Origin: an uncultured Methanolobus sp.
GTDB lineage: Archaea; Halobacteriota; Methanosarcinia; Methanosarcinales; Methanosarcinaceae
Assembly: GCF_963665675.1 (NCBI RefSeq)
Contig: NZ_OY762426.1
Location: forward strand, 682,001-746,000
Direction of reading: 5' to 3'
DNA length: 64,000 bases
The notes beneath the pieces are model-generated. The model was not told where the DNA came from, did no database searches, and worked only from the letters and a program-made list of their open reading frames with translations. Positions 39,929 through 48,481 of the stretch are shown in pieces; position 1 is the first letter of the stretch, and every line of letters begins with the position of its first letter. The position numbers were made by a program, and so were the translations under genes.

Positions 39929-41338
39929 CTACCGGTTCCCGAATGGTGCCCATGGAAGAACACACATAGGACACTCGTGCCCGAATCCTGCTGCCGCATA
40001 GCCTGTCATGCCTCCAGCAGCATTCATAACTTTCCTGAATCCATGCTGAAGTAAGAGGCTACACCCCATTCCTGATCTCTGGCCAGAGCCGCATATAAGA
40101 ACAGTTTCAGCATCCGGGTCAAGCTCAGTGTAACGTTCTCTTAATTCATGCACTGGAATATTCACAGCCCCTTCAATATGGAACTCTTCATATTCTGATT
40201 TTTCTCTTACATCTACAATAGTTGTTTTCTCTCCTTTGTGCATTCTGTCGTTCAGCTCCGGCGCTGATATTTGCGGGACATGTTTTGCAGTAAAGCCTTC
40301 GGTTACCCATCCGTACATTCCTCCTTCCAGGTATCCTTCAACTTTGTCAAGACCAACGCGATGAAGCTGCTGGCAAGCTTCAAATGCCTGCGTGTAATTG
40401 TCTGAAACAAGAATAATATTTTTTTCAGGAGGAATGAGCCATCCTGCATAGGTTGGGAAATTTGAATTTATATCAATATTGTATGAATCCGGAATATGTT
40501 GTCCTCCGAATGACTCGAAGCTGCGAACGTCAAGGACTACTGCGTCTCTCATTATATTCCTGAATGCATCATTGTTCAGAGCTTCCGGGATATGCAGTTT
40601 CTTTAATAATTCCGGACCTTTGCGGTTTATCTCTGTACACCTGCTGAAATGATCAGGTGCCGAAGGCATATCATTTGTAAGTGAATCTATGAACTCCGTT
40701 TTGTCATCTATCAGGAGTGCATAGTTGTATTTTCTTTCGTACCCTATTGTACTGCTTCTTTTTGATGCCATTGCCCTTCCGCAGAGTGAGCCTGCGCCAT
40801 GCGTGGGATATATTTCACAGAATTCAGGTAAATTCAGCAACTTTTCGTGGAGTGTGTCATATAGTTTTGAAGCGAGTTCTTCCGCTCTTCCAGGAAACAG
40901 GTCAGGTCTCCCTACGTCTCCTACAAACATCGTATCTCCGCAGAAAACTGCCACTGGTTCTTTTCCTCTTATAATATCCGTGATTATGTAGGATATATGT
41001 TCAGGGGTATGGCCTGGAGTTTCTATAATATCAATTCTGATGTCCTCTATCTCAATGGAATCGCCTTCTGAAAGAGAAACATGTTCAAAATCACAATTTG
41101 CTTTTTCAGGTGTGTATATTGGTGCACCTGTTCGTTTTGCGAGGTCCATGTGCCCGGAAATAAAATCTGCATGAAGGTGTGTTTCAAGAATATGTGTGAT
41201 CTTTATTCCCATGTCCCTTGTAATGTCAAGGTAGATGTCAATATCTCTTCTCGGATCAATTATCGCACAGTTTTTGTCACCCGCCAGGATGTAAGAACTG
41301 TGGGCGATTTTTTCAGTGAATATCTGTTGTATTAGCAT
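39929..41338 (-). CDS. MBL-fold persulfide-dioxygenase-like enzyme with two rhodanese domains
   Basis: A 469-aa cytosolic enzyme. Residues 1-240 are a metallo-beta-lactamase fold of the ETHE1/CstB persulfide dioxygenase group: ETHLHADFISGH, ETPGHTPEH, FCGDTMFVGDVGRPD. The first rhodanese domain (about 255-355) lacks the active cysteine (VSDNY at the loop); the second (about 370-460) keeps it in LICGSGQRSG. Family enzymes bind iron and oxidise persulfides or transfer sulfane sulfur; in a strict anaerobe a sulfur-transfer role is more plausible than use of oxygen. A CxxC near the C-terminus (ECPMCV) is present. Monocistronic and divergent from the metal regulator. Confidence 0.87.
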   Translation of the reverse strand: MLIQQIFTEKIAHSSYILAGDKNCAIIDPRRDIDIYLDITRDMGIKITHILETHLHADFISGHMDLAKRTGAPIYTPEKANCDFEHVSLSEGDSIEIEDIRIDIIETPGHTPEHISYIITDIIRGKEPVAVFCGDTMFVGDVGRPDLFPGRAEELASKLYDTLHEKLLNLPEFCEIYPTHGAGSLCGRAMASKRSSTIGYERKYNYALLIDDKTEFIDSLTNDMPSAPDHFSRCTEINRKGPELLKKLHIPEALNNDAFRNIMRDAVVLDVRSFESFGGQHIPDSYNIDINSNFPTYAGWLIPPEKNIILVSDNYTQAFEACQQLHRVGLDKVEGYLEGGMYGWVTEGFTAKHVPQISAPELNDRMHKGEKTTIVDVREKSEYEEFHIEGAVNIPVHELRERYTELDPDAETVLICGSGQRSGMGCSLLLQHGFRKVMNAAGGMTGYAAAGFGHECPMCVLPWAPFGNR

Positions 41339-41419
41339 TTTTAACCCCTATCTTAATCAGGTGGTTTGCATTTAATATTTTATGCTGTGTCTGTAAACAC
41401 CTTAATTCCTTCTTTAGTC

Positions 41420-41443
41420 CTGATATCATATATTTGGTATCAG
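41420..41443. promoter_or_regulatory. inverted repeat operator candidate in divergent promoter region
   Basis: CTGATATCA ... TGGTATCAG forms an imperfect inverted repeat (one internal mismatch) around TATATT. It overlaps a TATA-like stretch for the minus-strand MBL-rhodanese gene and lies about 40 bp upstream of the TATA box (CATATATAC, 41483-41491) of the DtxR-like gene. The likely binder is that regulator; this is inferred. Confidence 0.45.
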
Positions 41444-41513
41444 TACAAAAAGGTGGTGCATTTTTGAGTACAAGTCAAAAAACATATATACCTCTTCTAT
41501 ATTATGCATTATC

Positions 41514-41936
41514 ATGCAGGAAATTACAGGTTTGGAATTATCTCCGAAAAAAGTGGAATACCTGAAGTTCCTTCTCAAGAGGAATGATCTGGTAAAGACT
41601 ACTGATATATCTACGGAATTAAATGTTGATCCTTCTACATCTACAAAGACAATTAATGATCTTTCCGAGTCCGGATATGTAGATCATATCCCTTATCGTG
41701 GGGTTCGTCTTACGGAAATGGGTCGGGAATTTGCAGAATTTTTTGTTAACAGGCACAATATCCTGAGTCTGATGCTGAGTCATTATGGTCTTTCTTCGGA
41801 TGATGCCTGTGCTGAAGTATCACGCTTTGAAGCATTTGTTTCAAAGAATGCTATAGATACTATCTGTGGTGCAATGGGTCATCCTACTGTAAGTGTTTGT
41901 GGGAAAATAAAACATTCTTCATGTAATTTGCATTAA
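41514..41936 (+). CDS. DtxR-like metal-responsive transcription regulator
   Basis: A 140-aa protein with an N-terminal winged helix-turn-helix (about 10-70, TTDISTELNVDPSTSTKTIN) and a dimerisation / metal-binding region (about 75-125) typed by HNILSLMLSHYGLSSDDACAEVSRFE, as in DtxR/MntR. It lacks the C-terminal SH3-like domain; the end (CGKIKHSSCNLH) has extra Cys/His. The TATA box ends about 24 bp before the ATG, so the message is leaderless. It lies directly upstream of a Zn/Mn ABC transporter that it probably controls. Confidence 0.85.
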   Translation: MQEITGLELSPKKVEYLKFLLKRNDLVKTTDISTELNVDPSTSTKTINDLSESGYVDHIPYRGVRLTEMGREFAEFFVNRHNILSLMLSHYGLSSDDACAEVSRFEAFVSKNAIDTICGAMGHPTVSVCGKIKHSSCNLH

Positions 41937-42063
41937 TCTCTTGTTATGGTTTTGTATTTTGTTACTATGGCTGTTTTGTCTCCAAACTATTTGGTGCATA
42001 TGCAAATTGATTGGGCATAATACAAAAACAGTAATCAATGTTATCTTTAGGTGGTGTATTAAA

Positions 42064-43014
42064 ATGAATAAAATAACAACACTAATAATTACTTTTCTTT
42101 TAATGGGTGTCGTTCTGACAGCCGGCTGTGTAGATGAACAAAGCTCCTCCGACGCTACATCGAATTCGGATTCTGATACCATTATTGTAGGTGTTAGTAT
42201 TGTCCCGCAACAGCAATTTGTAGAAAAGATTGCAGGGGACAATGTGGAAGTAGTAGTAATGGTTCCTCCTGGTGCAAGTCCGCATTCTTATGAACCAACA
42301 CCAAGCCAGCTTACAGCTCTTAGCGATGCTAAAATGTATGCAATGGTAGGTTCCGGAATTACAGTAGAAGACACTATGATAGGTAAACTTGAGGACCTGA
42401 ATTCCGACATGCTCATTGTTGATTGTTCAGAAGGTATCACACTCGTTGAAATGGTAGCTCACAGTCACGATGAGGAAGAACATGATCATGAGGCTGAGGG
42501 GGAAGAACACGATCATGAAGAAGAAGAAGGTCTCGATCCCCACATATGGACTTCACCTGATAATGTGGAAATAATGGTGGAGAACATTTACCAGGGGCTT
42601 GTTGAGGTCGATCCTGATAACCAGGAAACCTATCTTGCTAACAAGAATGCATATCTTGCAGAACTGGCTGAGCTTGATGAGCAGATCCAGACCACACTTG
42701 AAGGAAAAGAAGGCACCAGCTTTATGGTCTATCATCCTGCATGGGGCTACTTCGCCAAACACTACGGAATAACACAGGTACCTGTTGAGATTGAAGGCAA
42801 GGAGCCAAGTGTTCAGGATATGCAGAACCTCATCGATGAAGCAAAAGAAAAAGGTATCAAGGTCATTTTCGTACAGTCAGGTTTTAGTACTGTCAGTGCA
42901 GAAGCTATAGCAAGTGAGATCGATGGAGAAGTTGTAGAGCTTGATCCATTGGCGAAAGATTATATAGATAACCTTTCAAAGGTAGCAGAAGCGTTTAAAG
43001 AAGGACTGGCTTAA
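42064..43014 (+). CDS. znuA: zinc/manganese ABC transporter substrate-binding lipoprotein
   Basis: 316 aa from the ATG at 42064 (AGGTGGTG ribosome site); an upstream extension is spurious. Lipoprotein signal with lipobox VLTAGC at residues 18-23, then the cluster A-I (TroA/ZnuA) fold. Metal ligands are seen in PHSYEPT, DPHIWTSP and YHPAWGY. A His/Asp/Glu-rich loop (HSHDEEEHDHEAEG and on, about 138-165) is the mark of zinc-specific members. First gene of a znuA-znuC-znuB operon. Zn specificity is probable, not proven. Confidence 0.9.
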   Translation: MNKITTLIITFLLMGVVLTAGCVDEQSSSDATSNSDSDTIIVGVSIVPQQQFVEKIAGDNVEVVVMVPPGASPHSYEPTPSQLTALSDAKMYAMVGSGITVEDTMIGKLEDLNSDMLIVDCSEGITLVEMVAHSHDEEEHDHEAEGEEHDHEEEEGLDPHIWTSPDNVEIMVENIYQGLVEVDPDNQETYLANKNAYLAELAELDEQIQTTLEGKEGTSFMVYHPAWGYFAKHYGITQVPVEIEGKEPSVQDMQNLIDEAKEKGIKVIFVQSGFSTVSAEAIASEIDGEVVELDPLAKDYIDNLSKVAEAFKEGLA

Positions 43015-43764
43015 ATGGAAAATGTGATCGATCTTAAGGATATATGGGTAAGTTATGGTGGCGTTACGGTTCTTGAGTCAGTGAACCTGACAGTAAAGGA
43101 TAAGGATTTCCTGGCTATCATAGGTCCCAACGGGGGGGGCAAAAGCACTCTTCTGAAAGTTATCCTGGGATTGATCAGACCTGATAAAGGTTCAGTTAAC
43201 TTATTGGGTGGCAGGCCTGCAAAAACAAGAAAGGATGTAGGTTATGTCCCCCAATATCATTCTTCTAATCTTGATTTTCCCATAACGGTATGGGATGTTG
43301 TTCTCATGGGTCGTCTGAGTCATAAAGGTCCTCTTCAGCGTTATACTGAAGATGACCGGAATGCAGCTACAGAGGCTCTAAAGACTGTAGGAATGCTTGA
43401 TCTTAAGGACAGGCAGATCGGTGAGCTTTCCGGTGGTCAGAAACAAAGGGTTTTCATTGCCCGTTCTCTTGTTACGAAACCGAAACTGTTAATACTGGAT
43501 GAACCGTCCACTGGTATAGATTCCAGAATGCAGAAAGAGTTCTATGAACTTCTCAATAAGCTGAAATCCGAGATTGCTATTGTAATGGTGACTCATGATA
43601 TCAGTGCGATCTCAGTTTATGTTGATAAGGTCGGTTGTCTGAACAGGAAATTCCATTATCACGACGATAAAGAAATTAGTCCGCATGATCTGGAAGTATC
43701 ATATCAGTGTCCGGTAGAACTGATTGCACATGGTGTGCCACACAGGGTATTAAAAGAGCACTGA
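43015..43764 (+). CDS. znuC: zinc/manganese ABC transporter ATP-binding protein
   Basis: A 249-aa ABC ATPase: Walker A GPNGGGKST (34-42), signature LSGGQKQRVF, Walker B LLILDEPSTGID, and the switch histidine in MVTHD. Its ATG follows the znuA stop directly (TAAATG). It powers import of the divalent metal captured by the lipoprotein. Confidence 0.92.
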   Translation: MENVIDLKDIWVSYGGVTVLESVNLTVKDKDFLAIIGPNGGGKSTLLKVILGLIRPDKGSVNLLGGRPAKTRKDVGYVPQYHSSNLDFPITVWDVVLMGRLSHKGPLQRYTEDDRNAATEALKTVGMLDLKDRQIGELSGGQKQRVFIARSLVTKPKLLILDEPSTGIDSRMQKEFYELLNKLKSEIAIVMVTHDISAISVYVDKVGCLNRKFHYHDDKEISPHDLEVSYQCPVELIAHGVPHRVLKEH

Positions 43765-43774
43765 GGTAGGAACT

Positions 43775-44590
43775 ATGCTTGAAATACTCCAGTATGATTT
43801 CATGAGGAATGCAATTTTTGCCGCTATCCTTGCCAGTATTGCTTGTGGTATAATCGGCGTTTATGTAGTTGTGAAAAAAATCGTTTTCATCAGTGGTGGC
43901 ATAACACACGCCTCTTTTGGCGGGATTGGCCTAGGATACTACCTTGGTGTTAATCCACTGTTTGGCCTGATACCTTTTAGTTTGTTTTCAGCTATTGTCA
44001 TGGGTCTTGTAAGCAAGCGTACAAAAGTGGCTGAAGACACGGCAATAGGTATATTGTGGTCTCTTGGAATGGCTATTGGTATCATCCTCATTTACTGGAC
44101 GCCAGGCTATGCTCCGGATCTGATGACGTATCTTTTTGGTAATATCCTGACCGTCCCGATGTCAGACATATATCTTATGCTGGGGCTGGATGCTGTAATT
44201 ATATTTGTCGTCTATGCTTACTACAAACATTTCATGGCACTTTGTTTTGACGAGGAATTCACAACGGTTTCAGGTCTGTCAGCAGAGAAACTTTACCTTC
44301 TCCTGCTTTGTCTTATTGCACTTACCATCGTACTTCTGATAAAAGTAGTCGGAATCATTCTTATCATTGCACTCCTGACCATGCCTGCATCTCTTAGCAG
44401 GCACTACACCAATAATCTTGGAAAAATGATGTATCTTGCAATTTTCTTTGGTGTGCTTTTCAGTCTTACAGGCCTGTTCCTGTCATACTTCTTTGATGCA
44501 CCTTCCGGTGCTACAATAATCCTGTCAATGTCAACGGTTTATATACTCCATTTCCTGTATGATGGCCTTAAACCAAAAACAGCATCATGA
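43775..44590 (+). CDS. znuB: zinc/manganese ABC transporter permease
   Basis: A 271-aa membrane protein with about eight hydrophobic helices of the ABC-3 family (GGITHASFGGIGLGYYLG; LLTMPASLSRHYTNN). Ten nt after the ATPase gene, in the same operon. It forms the membrane channel for the metal. Confidence 0.9.
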   Translation: MLEILQYDFMRNAIFAAILASIACGIIGVYVVVKKIVFISGGITHASFGGIGLGYYLGVNPLFGLIPFSLFSAIVMGLVSKRTKVAEDTAIGILWSLGMAIGIILIYWTPGYAPDLMTYLFGNILTVPMSDIYLMLGLDAVIIFVVYAYYKHFMALCFDEEFTTVSGLSAEKLYLLLLCLIALTIVLLIKVVGIILIIALLTMPASLSRHYTNNLGKMMYLAIFFGVLFSLTGLFLSYFFDAPSGATIILSMSTVYILHFLYDGLKPKTAS

Positions 44591-44605
44591 TCATTTCAAA
44601 ATGAT
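44590..44605. terminator. bidirectional hairpin between convergent genes
   Basis: ATCATTT and AAATGAT (2-nt loop) form a 7-bp stem at the znuB stop, just beyond the end of the TfuA gene on the other strand. T-rich sequence follows in both directions. Confidence 0.4.
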
Positions 44606-44615
44606 GATTTAGCAA

Positions 44616-45275
44616 TCATTTAATGATCTCTTTTATTTTTTCAAGAACAAGAATAGCGTCTTCTTTTTTGATGTCACGCTCATTTCCCTTACAGAACTGA
44701 AGGAGGCTTTCAGCCTTTTCTTTTGGTATTATTCCTTCTTTCTCTGCTGTTCTTGAGATCCCAAAATAGCTTCTTTCTGTGTAGTGTGTGTTTTTTGCAA
44801 GCCGGGTTATAAGCCTGCACTGCTCTTTGTCAATGATACCTGCAGAGTTTGCAGCTTTCAGTGTTTCTCTTATATTGACCATGGGGCTGGAAACCGGTTC
44901 GAATGTATCAGGATTCGTGGCAACAGCAACCTCGTCATCATCTTCGATAACTCCATCCCTATACCATTCATATATTGTACCCACGCCTTCCATTCCATGG
45001 ATATCAAGCTCTGATGCCCTCAGGGCTCCCATACTGCATCCACCGATAACGGTAACGCCGTCTTTAATTACATTTATTATCTCTTTGTGGGCTGCAGCTG
45101 CCCTGCTAAAAAAGATACCATCGATGATACCTATTATTTTGTAACCTTCACTGGCAGCTTTGCCGATGTCTCCCCTGGATATAGGCGGCCAGTATGTGGC
45201 ATCAAGGATTTCTGCTGCATCTTCATGACTGATACTGGAACCTGCAAATACAAGGACTTCTGATTTAATACTCAT
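44616..45275 (-). CDS. tfuA: TfuA-like partner of YcaO (McrA thioglycine formation)
   Basis: 219 aa from the ATG at 45275, which overlaps the YcaO stop as ATGA; a longer in-frame start would overlap more and is less likely. The TfuA core is evident: FAGSSISHEDAAEIL, PPISRGDIGKAA, GGCSMGALRASEL. In methanogens TfuA works with YcaO to place the thioamide on a glycine of McrA, probably delivering sulfide or activated sulfur. Translational coupling fits a stoichiometric complex. Confidence 0.92.
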   Translation of the reverse strand: MSIKSEVLVFAGSSISHEDAAEILDATYWPPISRGDIGKAASEGYKIIGIIDGIFFSRAAAAHKEIINVIKDGVTVIGGCSMGALRASELDIHGMEGVGTIYEWYRDGVIEDDDEVAVATNPDTFEPVSSPMVNIRETLKAANSAGIIDKEQCRLITRLAKNTHYTERSYFGISRTAEKEGIIPKEKAESLLQFCKGNERDIKKEDAILVLEKIKEIIK

Positions 45276-46549
45276 CTTCTGCGCCCTTTTCTCCATGGTC
45301 TTTCATGTGGGGCCATTTTCTTTCTGGGTCCGGACTTCACCCTATTGCCAACTCTTTCCCTGTCAAGTGTGTACACCTCAAATGTAGGAATTATTACCCG
45401 TACAACCGGGACTGGTACACTTTCGCGGGAAAGGTCTACAACAATAGCTGAATCTGTAACCTTTTTGAGTTGCTCGGTTATTACATCAATGCTCTCAGCA
45501 GGTGTAGTTTTTGACAGATCTTTCAGCTCAGACATGGAAATTTTCTCTCCATCCTCATACCAGTATTTATTCATACGCTTGATCCTGTCATATCCTATTC
45601 CCCTGACAAATTCCTCACGCTCTGTATCCTCACGTGCGCCGTGTATCTGTACGACCCTTGATTGTGCAGCTTCTGTGAGCGCTCTTCTTACTGCAATTTC
45701 AGGTTTGAGGTGTGCACCTGCACCCATTACAAGAAGGGCAGCATCCCTGAGCCTTACATCATCTGTAGTAGCAACTATGGTTGCTATCCCGGTGTCGTGG
45801 TTGAGTGCCCAGATTTTAACATCGATTTCATTGTCTGTGAACTTGCGGAGAATTTCATAATTTTCTCCGTCTTCTTCTGTGAGAATGATCTCTTTACCCG
45901 GATTCCTGGTAAACTCTGCAATGCTGAGCGCATCTCTTTCAATCACTTCAAGCAACCCGTGGAATATTGCTTCTTCAATTCTGTTGCCGGCAGCAAGTCC
46001 ATTGGTGTTGCTTCTGAAAAGTTTCGCTGTTCTTCCTGGTGCTTCATAAGGGTGGTATACTGAATTAGAGGGCACAAAGATCTCTTCATTATTCAAAAGG
46101 TCCCATCCCTGTATCCATTCTATCAGTGCTTTTGGATCATAGCTTTCAGATATAAGCAGGGAAGGAGGATTCAGTACATTATTCTCTTTGCGAAGTTCGT
46201 CATAGGTTTCCACAACTTCAACTGATTGTACATCTTCCTTCACATTTTCGTTTATGCCACTTTTTTCAGCAAGGCAACGCTCAAAACCTTCCATCATGGA
46301 CGATATCCTTGCCTGTGTTTCTGTGCTTCCTTTTCCGGAATACACTGAGATAGCACCTTCTGCGGCACTTGGCCTGATGGAGGAGAAAACAGGTATGCCG
46401 AGTCTGTCAAGATCCGTAATGCTTGCTATCCTGGTAACACCTATGTTCTTGAGATTATCTTTTGTTTTCTCAAGGGTGCTGTTTTCATCAAGTACCCGCT
46501 GGGTACCTTCCATGAAGCTGAGTGATCTGTCAATGTTTATCTCTGGCAT
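45272..46549 (-). CDS. ycaO: YcaO-family enzyme for McrA glycine thioamidation
   Basis: 425 aa from the ATG at 46549 (MPEINIDRSLSF). It activates the peptide backbone with ATP so that sulfur replaces the amide oxygen. ATP/Mg-binding YcaO elements are seen: GSTETQARISSMMEGFER, EEAIFHGLLEVIERDA and EIAVRRALTEAAQSR. The C-terminus is Pro-rich (KKMAPHERPW). An upstream in-frame ATG at 46636 is rejected because a TATA box lies at 46567-46578, inside that extension, placing the transcript start at the chosen ATG. The role in methanogens is established for the tfuA-ycaO pair; mcr genes are not in the window. Confidence 0.92.
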   Translation of the reverse strand: MPEINIDRSLSFMEGTQRVLDENSTLEKTKDNLKNIGVTRIASITDLDRLGIPVFSSIRPSAAEGAISVYSGKGSTETQARISSMMEGFERCLAEKSGINENVKEDVQSVEVVETYDELRKENNVLNPPSLLISESYDPKALIEWIQGWDLLNNEEIFVPSNSVYHPYEAPGRTAKLFRSNTNGLAAGNRIEEAIFHGLLEVIERDALSIAEFTRNPGKEIILTEEDGENYEILRKFTDNEIDVKIWALNHDTGIATIVATTDDVRLRDAALLVMGAGAHLKPEIAVRRALTEAAQSRVVQIHGAREDTEREEFVRGIGYDRIKRMNKYWYEDGEKISMSELKDLSKTTPAESIDVITEQLKKVTDSAIVVDLSRESVPVPVVRVIIPTFEVYTLDRERVGNRVKSGPRKKMAPHERPWRKGRRR

Positions 46550-46566
46550 GATTAGCGAGAGTTCTG

Positions 46567-46578
46567 CATATATTATAT
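46567..46578 (-). promoter_or_regulatory. TATA box of ycaO-tfuA operon
   Basis: The minus strand reads AGATATAATATATGC about 20-30 bp before the ATG at 46549, so the message is predicted to be leaderless. This box decides the start codon of ycaO. Confidence 0.6.
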
Positions 46579-46880
46579 CTTTTACGACAAGGTTCTGCCT
46601 GTTTTCTTCCCGAAGCTGACAATCATATTTGAACATAGTGTAAAAATATTATGTGTGCTATCCCTGTAAATTGATGTAAATGCAATTTATTTTTTCTACA
46701 TTGCCTGGTTGTTTTTTGGAATTGATGTCAGCTAAATTCTACATGGAAATGTATTTATATTATGCGCATCAATAATTACGTTTGCCACAAGAAGGTTAAA
46801 TAAATATTGTTGGTATGTGTATAAAAATGATCTGTATACTGTATTTCCAGCAAACTAAAATGAGAGACAGGAGGTAAAAT

Positions 46881-47021
46881 ATGAGAGACGTTAAAATATG
46901 CCGAAAGGCCGATAGTTCCAGAGACTGCCATGCAGTGGTTGGAGGGATATCAAAAGACAAACTCACTGCTGAGGAAATGGAGCTTTATCGCTTCATGGTA
47001 GGCGGTGTGCAGGCAAAATAG
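46881..47021 (+). CDS. 46-aa small protein with Cys pair
   Basis: A small ORF with a strong ribosome site (GGAGG, 5 nt before ATG). The product starts MRDVKICRKADSSRDC and ends MVGGVQAK. It has two cysteines nine residues apart, a mid-region amphipathic helix (KDKLTAEEMELYRFM) and no membrane span. The stop is TAG within a terminator hairpin. It sits upstream of the cysteine desulfurase and could be a small sulfur or metal carrier, but no family is recognised. Confidence 0.6.
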   Translation: MRDVKICRKADSSRDCHAVVGGISKDKLTAEEMELYRFMVGGVQAK

Positions 47022-47038
47022 CCTGCAAAACTATTTTT
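47009..47038 (+). terminator. hairpin terminator after small ORF
   Basis: GCAGGC-AAAATA-GCCTGC forms a 6-bp stem that overlaps the last codons and the TAG stop of the 46-aa gene, followed by AAAACTATTTTTATTTTC. Confidence 0.55.
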
Positions 47039-47061
47039 ATTTTCTATGCATAGTGCTCCCT

Positions 47062-48240
47062 ATGTATGATGTTTTCAGTGTAAGGGAAGATTTTCCCGTA
47101 TTGAAAGAAGTTATTTATCTTGATAGTGCGGCCACCACACAGACTCCGGTTCAGGCTGTTTCTGCAATGCAGGATTATTTTTTTAAGTATGCAGCAAACC
47201 ATGGACGTGGTGCTCACAGGCTTGCAAGGGAAACTACAAATCACTATGAAGATGCAAGAGAATCCGTGGCATCTTTCCTTAATATGGATGCTGAAAAAAC
47301 GATCTTCACAAAGAATGCAACAGAAAGCATCAATATTGTATCCAGGGGTTTCCCATGGAAAAAAGGGGACCATATCATAGTAACGCTCATTGAGCATCAT
47401 TCCAACCTGCTTCCGTGGATGCGCCTGAAGGAAATTGGTGTTGACGTAACTGTTGTAGGTACTGATGCAAGCGGCGTTATTGACCCGGAGAGTATCCGCA
47501 GTGCAATCAGGGACAACACACGGTTTATGGCTGTAAACCATGTATCGAATGTATTTGGTTCGATACAGGATATTGAAAAGATAATCAAAATTGCAAAACA
47601 GGCAGGTGTGAAAATACTTGTGGATGGTTCGCAGTCCGCAGGAAACATGCCGGTTGATATGAAATTACTTGACCCTGATTTCTTTATCTGTCCGGGGCAT
47701 AAGGGTTTGCTTGGTCCTCAGGGAACAGGTGTTCTATACATCAAGGAGCCGGATGAGATCGAACCATTATTTCTTGGTGGTGGAATGGTAAGTTCTGTCA
47801 CAAGGGAATCTTTTAGGATGGAGCCAAGTCCTGCAAAATTTGAGGCAGGAACTCCCAATATTCCTGGTGTAATTGGCCTTGGGCGTGCAGTGGAATATGT
47901 CGCGGAATTAGGTGTTGATTTTATCCAGAAGCATGAATTTGGACTTTCCAGGAAAGCTGCATCCCTTCTTAGTGAAATAGAAGGCGTAGAGGTCTATGGT
48001 CCTGAAAAGCGTGCAGGAGTTGTACCTTTCAATGTCGTTGGCATGAATTCTCATGATGTTGCAATGATACTTGACCAGACACGTGGTATCTGTGTAAGAA
48101 GTGGCTATCATTGTGCAATGCCAGGAGTTGACAATCTTGGCGTAAACGGCACTGTGAGGGCATCATTTGGATTGTACAATACAGAAGATGAGCTTGAATC
48201 TCTTGTTAAGACAGTTTCAGATATCACTTCACTTGTATGA
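47062..48240 (+). CDS. sufS: SufS-like cysteine desulfurase
   Basis: 392 aa from the ATG at 47062; an upstream in-frame extension crosses the terminator and is rejected. A PLP-dependent class V aminotransferase that takes sulfur from cysteine for Fe-S or thio-modification. The PLP lysine is in CPGHKGLLGPQGTG (about 212-225) and the persulfide cysteine in RSGYHCAMPG (about 356). N-terminal YLDSAATTQTP and the THxH-like IEHHSNLLPW are standard. Many methanogens lack a desulfurase, and here it may serve thioamidation or Fe-S assembly. The client is unknown. Confidence 0.9.
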   Translation: MYDVFSVREDFPVLKEVIYLDSAATTQTPVQAVSAMQDYFFKYAANHGRGAHRLARETTNHYEDARESVASFLNMDAEKTIFTKNATESINIVSRGFPWKKGDHIIVTLIEHHSNLLPWMRLKEIGVDVTVVGTDASGVIDPESIRSAIRDNTRFMAVNHVSNVFGSIQDIEKIIKIAKQAGVKILVDGSQSAGNMPVDMKLLDPDFFICPGHKGLLGPQGTGVLYIKEPDEIEPLFLGGGMVSSVTRESFRMEPSPAKFEAGTPNIPGVIGLGRAVEYVAELGVDFIQKHEFGLSRKAASLLSEIEGVEVYGPEKRAGVVPFNVVGMNSHDVAMILDQTRGICVRSGYHCAMPGVDNLGVNGTVRASFGLYNTEDELESLVKTVSDITSLV

Positions 48241-48481
48241 CTCAAGGTGAATATTACTAATTTGATATTGTACTAATTTCTTGCTGTATTCGGTTTGTGT
48301 CCGAATAAAAGCAAAAAGTTATTATGCGCTAATAATTATATTAGTCTTGTAAATTGGTATTCTAAAAACACATAAGATCATCTTATTATGAAAACTGACA
48401 GCTAAGAATAGTAACTAATAACTGAAACTAAAAATGGTTATCATCGATGAGGACTAATTATCTGGAAAGGGGGGAGTTCAG

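Noticed and set aside
47019..47067. UAG of the 46-aa ORF as a pyrrolysine codon extending the protein.
   Set aside because: The extension is only 15 residues of poor composition, and the UAG lies inside a terminator hairpin.
48241..48481. Replication origin upstream of cdc6.
   Set aside because: AT-rich gap but no repeated origin-box motif could be recognised.
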